A DNA stretch of 64,000 nucleotides, from contig NW_020194519.1 of NCBI RefSeq assembly GCF_002865645.1, forward strand, positions 1,361,542-1,425,541, in the 5' to 3' direction. Positions 54,348 through 64,000 of the stretch are shown one piece after another. How positions within the stretch are numbered: position 1 is the first letter of the stretch; every line of letters starts with the position of its first letter. Origin of the DNA: Hyaloscypha bicolor E (lineage: Eukaryota; Ascomycota; Leotiomycetes; Helotiales; Hyaloscyphaceae). A program made the position numbers and the translations under genes. The notes beneath the pieces are model-generated. The model was not told where the DNA came from, made no database searches, and was given only the letters and a program-made list of their open reading frames with translations.

Positions 54348-57300
54348 GGCTGCTTTGTATGTGGGTGTTGTTGTTGAGTGACTCAAGGCAGCTATCTTTT
54401 TTGGCGAGGCAGGCTCCGGTGAGCGGGCCGAGGGGCTTTGTCAAGGGCGTCCAAGTAATCAAAAATGTTGTTCGGCGTTGTGATGGTAGGCTTTCGGGGA
54501 CGTGTGGATGAGTGTTGTGAATGTTCTAGATGTTCTTGGGTTGTATTCTTGTAGATGATGAGGATGAGTGGGATTGGGATTCTGGTCAGGAGGATGAGGC
54601 GTGTTCTTGTATTCAGTCAGCCAGCTGGTCTCGTACACATGGGTTTCTTAAACCCCGACTGCTCCGCTGCTTAGGTTTAAGGCCGCGAAGCATCCCTGGC
54701 GACGACTCATCACGCTTCGCAGTGGTGCTGACCAGGATGTGCGCCTGGCTCGGACGGATATTCCACCACAGCGCGAGCCCACACGGCCACACGACCACAC
54801 CATCCCGAACAGGGCAATCTCGTCGTCCTGCTCGGGTTTGTGACGGTGTGAAAGTCCGCGGCGTGCTGAGCAAGCTGTGTGGAGTCGCGCTGCTGGCCCA
54901 AGGCCCCAAAGACCCTTACCTCCGAAATGCGAGAGATCATGATGACTCCCCACGGCGACTTAATGCCTGCGAGTGCGAGAGTGCGACTGTGCGAGGCGGT
55001 CGCCTACTCAGGCAATTCTGTGTTGGTTCCCCCGCCGGTTCGGATTACTCTCCCTCCTTCCCACTCAACGGCTTTTAGGATGACAAACTCCTTGAGTCGA
55101 GCCCGTTTGATACGTTCCATCGCACGTGTGACAAAGCAATCGACATGACACCATCCAGATTAACAACACAGACTTTTCTCATTCGTTCGAATGTTCCAAT
55201 CCGGCCTGCCAAACACCTTTCGCCGTTGAAAGGGGGAATCGTCATTATTCATCTGTGCGGAAAGCGGTTCACGATGATTACAGCACTGAAGCTTAAACGC
55301 GTCTGGGACTGCCTCGATGACTGCCTCCATACCCTGCCGGCGTCCTCATGCTCTGCTGCTCCACAGCTCGTCTGATTGATACCTCCGTATAGCATCAAGT
55401 TCAATTCGCCATGGCCCTCCGTTCGTTTAGAATACGCTGGCACAGCCTCCACGGCTACGAAACCACGGAAGGCCCGTCGAGCGAAACGCCAGCCTTCCCC
55501 AGACTGCGACGCATTTTCGTGGCCTTCCTGTTGACTGTACGGTTGGACCAGTGATATCTCGAGGAATCCGGCAGCCTTGGCTCTCTCTTTGGGGCAGCAT
55601 TGCGCGAGTTGGCTCGGTCACCACTCGGGTCCGAACTCACCACTCAGGGCACTCACGCGCGGGGCAATTGATGAGCGGCGGAGAGATATGTTGAAGCCAA
55701 GCCGTGCCCAGCGGAAAACTGCGCAACGTAAGCACGCCGTAACGTTCTGGTGGTTCACCAGCTTCACTTCACCCAGTGACCCAGATGCTGCCTGGAGACT
55801 GAGCCATCGCTTCGTATCAGGCAGCCGAGATGCTGCCAGCGAGCCACGAAGGCTCGAAACAACATATGAATCCCGCCCTTCTGCACCTTTCCACACCTGT
55901 GGCAATGTGGTGACTCGAAGATCTCCTGTACGGTGTACTCAATCTGTGTCGTACATCGGCCCTGGTCGCAAGGCGCAAGGGGCGTCGTTGTTGGCCAAGG
56001 AACTGGCAACATTGTCCCAATTTGGGCAGTCGAGAATGTCAGCGTCTTGCATCTCCAACGTTCCTGTTGTCGAGCTTGAAACACCTCTTCTCCGCGGACA
56101 GCGGGAACATCAGGACACCTTCTCGAAGGACGCGGGTCCACGCGAATCACCCCGCAATCGTTTTCGTGACAGCCCTACCACATGTCCACACTGCACTCAA
56201 CTCAAACGCCTCGTACGACGGTCAATCAATCCCCATTCTTCATGGAAAATAACGCGAAACCGAAAGTTCCTCATGGGACAGTCACAAGGCGCAATGCCCT
56301 CGTCTCATGCGCGGTGCGCGTCCGCCATAACAGGTCTGAATATCATCATCGGGAAGATTCGCATTCACGCGTCTCTCGTAGGTCGTTGTATCACAATCCC
56401 GTGGCCTGAGGGAAAGGAATCCAGGAAACAACCAGAATCCGAAATCCGAACTCCCTTGCGGCCCAAATGAGCAGTCGTATCCGTTGTACGTTGTATGGCG
56501 GTGCGCTGCACGGCCCAGGAGGGTTCGGTCATCGTACATCAACCTCACGGCCGAGCTCGGAAAACCTTATTTGGCATTTTCGTATCCGCAGGCCAAGGGG
56601 ATCGATCACGTTAACAGCGAAATCTCTCCCATTCGCCAGACACGCGAGGCCGGCGATAGCTTTTGTCCTCTCGATTCCGCCGATGGATGGACGGAGTTAA
56701 ATGGAGGGCCCTTGATTGGACATGAGATGCGGTGCTGACTGTGCTCTCGCACCTCTCGCGTCCAGGTTCGGCCGGCTGAATAATTCCCATCCGCTCGCTC
56801 TCTGCTGGCCCTCCTCTTTCGGGGCAATAATGGCTCTTGGCTCTTGGCTCTTCGGGATCGGATGTAGGCGTTGCCAGTCCAAAGGAAAGCGGCTTCTTAC
56901 GTGAGGCTTCATCTCTGAGGTCCTGTGCTGGTTCCGGTCACGGCGCCAAGTCCAGCCGTCCAAATCAACCATCTCCCCTCCTCGCAAAGTAATCTCCCCG
57001 CTTGGCAGAGTCAATTGAGCTGACTTCGAATATAGAATGCATAGCCCCGCATTCATACTTTCGGTGCTGAAATGGCCGTATGGGATACCAAGTCCAGTTA
57101 CGGAGGCTGAGGCTGAGGCGTGGATCTTTGCGTGAGATCTCGAGTGAGAACTATCTATCAGCCTTGTGGGCCCTCGCAGGGGGGGCATCGGCGCCCAGTC
57201 ACCGCCAGCTCGGAGACGGGCCTTCTCATTAGACGAGATTTCATGTCAGCCAGTCAACTTCTGTTTGAAAATTTCTCTCTGGGCATTTTACGTTTCTGAA

Positions 57301-60300
57301 TTTACTAAACTATCACACGGCCCCGAGTGAGCCGCGTCAAAATTGTTTTAGTTCGAACTTGTACGATATGCTCGTGGATTTTGGAATGGGAAGTGGAATG
57401 GAACGTGGTGCGCGGTACGCGGTCCGCGTTCCGCGTTCCCTGGCAGAGCAGAGTCGTGACTCTGCAGCGAGCCAGCGATGCTATCAACAACGGCCAGGCC
57501 AAGTCGCCCGTCGGCTAGGAACACGCCGAAGATACTTCAGGAGATATATTCAGCCAGTTCGGCAGAAGCACCAGTTATCTGCACGACGACTTGCGCGGGT
57601 AATCAACTGTTGCATGGCAAAGTGACTTTTGGTCACGTGACAGCCATGTTCGGGATATTCGGGACGCTTCACGGGCGATCGGGATGGAATGCAGGAGCAC
57701 GATGAAGCAGATACGGAGACTGCAGCGGTAGCACGAAACATAGTATGCGTTTTGAAGCTATCTTGCTGGGGCTGCGCTCAAGTGGGAAGCATTTCTGTTG
57801 GGAGCAAATGAACATGAAGCCATTCATTCCGATTGAGACCTCAAGCGGGGAGAGATCTCTTCCACGTAACTATCTCCCGCCAGTTCTGGCCAATAAGTTG
57901 CCATCCAAGGCTTGCTCTTATCCAGAGTAAATTTCAAACCGTCCGTTGTCAACCAGCATTCCAAACGCCTGGGAAGAACCAATGTTCCCCCCAGCTGCCG
58001 ACACAGCGAAAATCAACGCCTATGGCCTCCGATACTTCCAAGAGAGGATAGGCTCGTTCCGAAGTGTTACTTACCGTCTCTCCTTCTTGGCTCCGCCGCG
58101 CCAAGAAGTGATTCGCGAGATCTTGACGGCTTCTCGGATGTCGTGTCTCAAGGTCAAGGGTCTGGAATATCAGCGAGCGCAGTGACTTCTGCCCCTTTGA
58201 CTTCCGAGCTCGGGTCAAAGGAGTCTTGTTGCAAGATTTAGAAAGTAAGTATCTTGACCACCTTATCTCGAGTGTGTTCCGCCTGTTCCAGGGCCTCATT
58301 GGCTTAGCAGGAGCTTCCAAAGTCTATGTTTTCAGACGCAGACTCTAGGAGCAGGAGGTGATCGTAAGCAGCTATGCGAAATTCGCCCTCCACCTCGCAT
58401 TTACCCTTTGAATCCATGATTCAATTTTTCCTGGCATTGCTAACAAATGCGACAAAATGCAACGGGGATGATGAGGGGCCCACCACCTCGGTATGTTGGG
58501 TTTTGCCCTCCTGGATATGCAACAAAAAGTATTTAAAGACCTGTCCCTCCCTTTCTGAAATCACAACGAAACAGGCCACAGATCCGATGAACCCATGTAG
58601 GATAGTCACATCCTGGTTCTTTCCTGGGTGTCTTGTGGGACAATCAAAGAGATACTCCCAAATCTCTTACCTGAGAGCAATCAGAGTTCTTCCTATGGCG
58701 TTGACTATTAACTCTTTCTCTATTGCAATTCCAGTCTTTGACAGCAAAGATTCTATGTTACAACCGGACGAGATCGAGTGTTATTCCCCTAGCGGAGATC
58801 TAATAACCGCTCATTCACGAGTTCCTTCCACTTAAAGCTCCTCTTCGTGAAAGCAACCCTTATAAATTTTGACACAAAATGATCTCTGTGTCTCAGTGGC
58901 ACCAACGGGAATACTCGCCTCCTACAATGTTGTGTCAGATCTGGTGTTTTAATGTGGTTGAAACTCAACAAAGAGTCTCCCTCTTCTGAAAGAAAGCAAG
59001 CACCGCTAGTCGTTCTCAAATGCCGGTGTTCCTTCCCTCTTTAGCTACCCAACTTTCGCCTTCAAGACATGGTAACTTTCTATCTATTTAATGTGCGAAC
59101 TTCTTCAACTTTGCAGGTTACTACTCTGGGCTCAACATACTCCTTGGTACAATGGCTCTCGTGACCAGCCTTCATCCCACGTTGCTCAGGATGTGAACTA
59201 TGACCGTTGGTATAACTGACAGTAATGTTTTCTCCAGTCATTGAAAGCAGATTCTAAAGGTCTCTCAAGGGCTTTTCACACCAGGGTCCCAAATCAAGCA
59301 GACGAAATTGTTTATCAATGCTGGTGACGTTGTCAAGGAACTTCGTCCTAGGTCCACTTTTCGGACGATTGTCTGGTATTTTCACGAATATAGAATTGCT
59401 ATAGGATAAAGCGCTCTTGGATTCTTTGCTTTGGCAATGGTTATACAGTCCTAGATTGTCAACTTGCAAATAGTCAGGACACACAAATGTGAATTCCCAG
59501 AATCCTGTCTGAAGGTCTTAAGGCGGAGCTCGGCTTTGTTCTGCAAATCGACAGGAATCCTGTCTCCGTTTTATAGTTAGCGAAGTATTCTTTCACTTGT
59601 CTATGTTTGCTAACCTTTGGTATTTACAGACTTTGTCTGAACGGAAATGCTGGATTTGGAGGGCTGACGAGCCAAAGGGTCACGAGACTGCTTTGAGTAG
59701 GAAGGAATGTCTTCGTCATTCATGTGTAAAAGAAACCTTAATCATTGAAAGATGAGTGAATTTAGGCTTGAGAAGTCCGCTTATGCTTCGATCACCGGCC
59801 GGACATATCCAGAGAGGGGCTACAGGTGTGCTTACTTGGCTTGTGATTAGTCAATGTAAGCCTACCTTCCTCTATCCATTGAAAGCTTTCTCTTCGTAAG
59901 AAGGGAAGCTATCATGCCCCGAGCGAATGTGGACCGGACCGTGGTTCATTCAAAGGTCGTCCGAAAACCATCTCAAGGATAGGACGAAGTTGTTTGCTGT
60001 CAGGCTGCAAGTAGCTACCGGAATCATGCCAAACATTTGGCTTTGCAAAAGAGGAGTCCATGTGCCAAATGAGTGGAACATTGCAAGTGGCTTGTGCTTC
60101 TCTTTTAGGCGTGAATAGGTCGTTTGCTGACCATGCGCTCTTCAAATGAGTTGGTTTCATTATTGCGATATGCCACAGACATCAGAGGCGGAAAGAGGGC
60201 GATGCTCATACCAGGTTGCTTCTCCCTTCCACGGTATTGCTGCTTCTTTTAACGTGCGAGCGGCAAATTCTCGGCGTATTCATTCTTCAGTTCAGGGAGG

Positions 60301-61344
60301 AGTTGAGCTTCTTTTGCACACTTTGGTATCTAATGAGCTATTTGCTTGGCTTTGGTTCGCACGTGACTGAATGAGAGTAGCTGCCTTTGTGGTAGGAATG
60401 TGCGGTAATAGATTAGACAATGAGAAGAAGAATTCTCTTGCAATAATATCCATCCATCCTACGATAAATGCATCCGTTGCCCGGTCCTGCTATCTTCGTC
60501 CTCTGTGAGAAAGACAGAAGAAACCGCAGGTCTGAAGGGTGACGTGTTACTGGAATCCTGCTTCTCTCGCTCTTGTTTAAAAATGAGAATTTGTAGCCTC
60601 TCGTGATCCATCTCAATTGCTCTTCATCTTCCTGAAATCTGGGGGGCGCTCCAGCGAATCCAACTCGATATTGAGACACACTTGACAGCAACATTTCATC
60701 GCATGTCTAAGGGACTAAGATCATATTTGTTGTCAATGTTTCGACTTTTGTCAACCGGTTTGTACACTTCAGAAGCGCAAAAAGAACGTTTTGATAGAAT
60801 TTGTAATACATGAGAGTATAGCGGTATAATCAAAATGATATGAAGGGGTATTAAAACTTTTGCCCAAATGGAGAAAGTGCGCGCATTGGGCTCCACGTCC
60901 GCTACGTACCAGCTTCCCAGTGGATGGCTTCTCAGAGGAGGATCTTGGTAGGTGACACATTGAGAGAGAGATATAGTTGAACGAATGCCAAATCTCACGA
61001 GTTGTGAAAGGGTTTTGAAGGTGGATGTGAATGATGTCGGGGAGAATGATGAAGTTGGAAATATTAGCATTGTTCTACACGTTGATATACATTGAATGTC
61101 TCCTCCATGACCTCTTCCTGAAGTTTCCAACTTCTTTCGAGACTAGTCATGAATGTTATACCCCACATTTATGGCAGGATAGGGGACCTTAGAATCCCAT
61201 CAGCCCGGCCAACCCAGTCATCTACACGAGCCTCTCTCTTGGATGGCTTCCGCCGACAGCTCAGAATATTTTGTACTCAGGACGTTGTCCTCGACTCCGG
61301 AGCCCCTCCGACCTTCTGCTGCACCTTAAATTACACCTCCCGTC
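54348..61344. other. 7-kb gene desert
   Basis: No frame on either strand has a family motif. The longest, 297 codons on the plus strand (55577-56470), starts with TTG, and has Arg/Ser/Pro/His-rich, random-looking composition. Minus-strand frames at 59484-59254 and 61130-60696 are likewise unconvincing. Composition is not AT-rich, so the stretch is unlike the RIP islands. It may hold long UTRs, non-coding transcription or unrecognised rapidly evolving genes. Confidence 0.35.
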
Positions 61345-62303
61345 TCAAGGAATCGCCTCGTAAATCTTGTCTCCAACCTGCGGTGGTTTCAAGAAATCCT
61401 CAGGCACACTATCAGGTAGCTGCCTCACCCTCGCCCACTCCCGAATCGCATCATAGTTTTTGCATTTGTGCTCGGTATTGAAATCCACAAATGCCTTGGG
61501 AGCTTCCGGATCCCACCAGACCTGCCCCAGCAATCCAGTATCCGGGGTACACATCAATTGCTGTCTGACGATATCCAGACAATGAGAGACATGATAACGA
61601 ACGACCGTGCTGTTGTTAATGAAAGCACCTTCGCCTTTGGCGCGGTAGTAGTCGATATTGTAGTACAAGCCTTGCCGGACGAGATTGAGGCAATGAAGAT
61701 GATGCAGACCTTCCACATTTGCGGGGAAGCCACCACCGTATTTGGGGTTGATTTGCACCTGATCGGGTTTGATTCCGGATTTTGGTGCTTCGTCGAGAGG
61801 AACTGCAATACCTCTGTCTGGGAGGCTGTTAAACTTTGTACACATTTGGCGATCTTAGAAAACTTACAGTCAACGCCTAATGCTTCCCATGCTGCATCGA
61901 CTTCCGGGCTCCCGGGTTGTCGGTAGATATTCTCGTTCAGGAAAGAACCTTTGAATTTCACGGTGTGGTACGAATTATCGACCTCTTTCTGGATCGGAGC
62001 TTCGCAAAGTAAGTATCAGGATGTCATTTTGGTTGCATGTCTGAACTCACAGTAGTGCTGAACGTGAGCAAGACAAACGGCATCGATGTTGATTAACCAG
62101 CGGCTGCCAATCCAAGCTCCAAGTCCAACCAGACACAATGAGATGAGTGGGATCAGGACAATGGGAATCCAAATTGGGATCTTCCGGCAAGACTTTCTGT
62201 AAACTGCTTCCGAGTCACTTCCAAGCAATCTCTCGGAATCTTCTGATGGTTGAGAGCCATTCTCACTCTTGTCTTCAAGAGGACTGTAGATATGAGAATT
62301 CAT
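61345..62303 (-). CDS. UstYa-like (DUF3328) protein
   Basis: Exons 62303-62051, 61999-61868 and 61817-61345 give 285 residues, typical for the family. A cytosolic N-tail precedes one membrane helix (about 43-66, IPIWIPIVLIPLISLCLVGLGAWI). The lumenal domain then has the paired metal-site motifs HHLHC (167-171) and HVSHC (204-208). Family blocks such as EVDAAWEALGVDYRG and HHLHCLNLVRQGLYYN are present. UstYa-type proteins oxidatively cyclise or modify small molecules, notably ribosomally made dikaritin peptides and other fungal secondary metabolites. No precursor peptide, peptidase, tyrosinase or P450 is visible nearby, so this copy appears solitary in the window. Both joins restore conserved family sequence, which makes the model firm. 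Confidence 0.92.
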
Positions 62304-63168
62304 TTTTACGATGAAAATAATGTGTAAGGAGCTCTGGGAGCTGTTTGATGCGGGGTCGAGCTTGAGAATGACTGGAGGGAAGGAGAGAGCACACCACTTT
62401 TGAGAGAAGGGCATCTCGGGGTGGCTTTTCTGGCCCGTCAACCAGTCTCGTGTTGGCGGGGTAAGACCATGACTTCAAGGTCCTATCCTGACGCAATGGT
62501 ACCACACGTGGTGCAGCTGCAGTTGTTTGCTTCTTCGTGTCTGCAGTCCAGACCTCTGGATAGTCCAGAAAACGCTATATGCAGCTGACCGGCAAAGTCC
62601 TTTCTTGCAATGCAAGAAAGGAAACCCAGTTTAGGAAAAGCTGGCAAGCGCCACCTCACAGCCCAACCAAGTCCGTGCCTTGGCGGCCTTGGCAGTCTTG
62701 GAGGGCCGAATACGTAGTGTAGTACTTGTAAGCAAAGATCACGCGCATGTGTAGCAGTGAGAGTCGATCAGATACTACTGTAACCTCGCGCCTTCGTATT
62801 GATTGTGCATTTCGATGCGTGGCTTCGAGGTGTTTGGTTTGCGAGCTACCGGTAGTTTTGACCGCCAGTTCTGGAGAATTGCCTTGGGTTTCTTGGGTTT
62901 GATTTTTGAGGGGATTTTGAGTGGATTTCTTTGGTAAGACTTACTTAGTACATGTTGGTTGTCGGACATACAAAAGCCATGGAAAGGCTGAAAGCTGAAG
63001 TGGCACGGCAGGAGAGCCACAGATCGGCGGCGCCCATGACCCCGCACTGCCGGAGAGAAATCCCCTGTCACGTCAGTGGCCTGTTTCCCTGCAGAACGCT
63101 AACCAGCCGCTAAATAGACGAGCTTCGTGAAGTAACCTTAACTAAGCTTATTTCATGCAAACCCGTAT
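62304..63168. other. intergenic region with a doubtful 64-codon Lys-rich frame
   Basis: A minus-strand frame from an ATG near 62969 to 62775 codes a very basic peptide (SKIKPKKPKAILQNWRSK). It may be a small gene or leader ORF, but there is no family match. The region also holds the UstYa-like gene's promoter. Confidence 0.3.
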
Positions 63169-63660
63169 CTAGAAATAGACGAAAAGATCCCCCAGATCTT
63201 CTTCCTGTGCGAACACGCTTACACGCTTCTGGGGCCGAGGAGTCGGCCACATGGCCCAATTACGAGGTATTGTCTTAGTAATCGTATGTTGTCCAGATCC
63301 TTCTGGTAAGATCTCGCTAGTGCGGAATGTGGAATCGCGGGGTACGGACAGGATGTTCAACGTCACTTCAACCGGGCTCTGTAATGTCCGTGTTTTGGCC
63401 TTCCAAAGTTCTGTTAACATGTTCGTATTAAGAATCATGATTTTCCCATTTTGGGAGGGTAGCCCGACTCCGAAGAGCCGAATGGGTTTTTGATCTCCAA
63501 GCCACCAATTGCTCGTCTCGCGGCAAGCTGCATTCCGACCTCCAAACAAACAAGTGTTGGCTCTGAATATGCAGGCCCCGCAAGAGAATGCCACACCGAT
63601 TAGTGTATTTTGCTTCCCGGTGATCAGCTGCAGATTCTTACTCGTTAGAAAAGCTGCGCC
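63169..63660 (-). pseudogene. unrecognised gene fragment, probable C-terminal region
   Basis: The minus strand reads QLCLGAAFLTSKNLQLITGKQN, then TLIGVAFSCGACIFRANTCLFGG, RETSNWWLGDQKPIRLFGVGL and LPEGSGQHTITK, ending DLGDLFVYF at 63169. Composition is protein-like and includes a hydrophobic Cys-rich segment. A TGA precedes QLCLG in frame (or an intron boundary lies there: CTTTGACAG is a possible acceptor), and upstream frames to 63922 do not join cleanly. It is either a decayed gene or the last exon of a gene I could not reconstruct. I do not recognise the family. Confidence 0.35.
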
Positions 63661-64000
63661 AAGACACAGCTGTCAAAGAAGTGTGGCAGGGCTGGCTTTT
63701 TGCTTCTTCCATACAAAGTATATCGCGTTGCAGATGCGGTCTTACATGTGGCGGCCAACATCCAGTGATACGGGCCTTTTCGTAAATGGAAACTATAGTA
63801 CGTACTATCGTGTGATGGTGCTCACCGCAGCGCCAGGCATTCAGAACCAACTGAATCTGGCAAGGCTTTGGATGGTTACTTGCCATTGGAAACAGCTGTT
63901 GCTCGTCATAGATGCCCCTCACTCCAAAGCTTGAGCCGTATCGTCCGTATATATTCCGTCAACCCACTCGAGGTCACCCGTTTCCTTCCTCTCAGCTCCC
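63661..64000. other. right edge, unresolved
   Basis: Overlapping frames on both strands, possibly upstream exons of the fragment ending at 63169. Nothing is assigned. Confidence 0.3.

Noticed and set aside
55577..56470. 297-codon plus-strand open frame
   Set aside because: Starts with TTG, composition looks random, no motif, and other frames over the same bases are also partly open.
1..64000. CRISPR arrays, bacterial operons, rRNA genes
   Set aside because: None is present; gene structure is eukaryotic throughout and the only tandem repeats are minisatellite-like.

Overview
The window is nuclear DNA of a filamentous ascomycete (Pezizomycotina; the protein complement would suit Leotiomycetes, but that rank is a guess). 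The evidence is short introns of roughly 45-100 bp with GTAAGT/GTATGT-like donors and CTAAC/CTAAT branch sites, fungus-only families (Zn2Cys6 factor, 2EXR, DUF7137, UstYa/DUF3328, CDH-cytochrome/b561) and AT-rich islands with C-to-T decay of the kind left by repeat-induced point mutation (RIP). All gene models below were rebuilt by hand. Exon sums divide by three and family motifs continue across the joins, but no transcript or database search was available.

Region by region. 1-5 kb: the start of a secreted Ser/Thr/Pro-rich protein running off the left edge, then a decayed lectin-like membrane gene and an AT-rich patch. 5-20.5 kb: a dense euchromatic block with a Zn2Cys6 regulator, an SDR, a 2EXR protein, a single-pass wall-sensor-like membrane protein, a divergent NDUFAF7 / CDK11-like kinase pair, a DUF7137 protein and a second SDR. 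22-28.5 kb: a universal stress protein, eIF3 subunit l and a CDH-cytochrome/b561 membrane protein. 28.5-32 kb: non-coding, with an AT island and a foldback (MITE-like) element. 32.3-36.4 kb: an Nrd1-like RNA-binding protein and a Golgi pH regulator/GPR89 homologue. 37-42 kb: a second decayed lectin-like gene, a tentative small gene and a third SDR-fold protein that lacks its catalytic residues. 42.8-51 kb: an accessory island bounded by two diverged copies of a 220-231 bp repeat, holding two divergently transcribed secreted-protein genes, an AT-rich block and an ankyrin protein. Just outside the island lies a decayed caspase-like gene. 51-61 kb: almost gene-free apart from one conserved acidic protein. 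61.3-62.3 kb: an isolated UstYa-like gene, followed by a doubtful fragment to the right edge.

Housekeeping genes (NDUFAF7, CDK11-like, eIF3l, GPHR, USP) sit in compact blocks. Lineage-specific material (secreted proteins, ankyrin protein, pseudogenes, foldback element) is concentrated at AT-rich or repeat-bounded sites. The most unusual stretch is 42.8-49 kb: an undescribed divergent pair of secreted-protein genes around an internal tandem-repeat promoter, bracketed by direct repeats. The cleanest gene-structure curiosities are a 12-nt microexon inside a zinc-cluster motif, a 10-nt microexon in the Nrd1-like gene and a GC-AG intron in the stress-protein gene.
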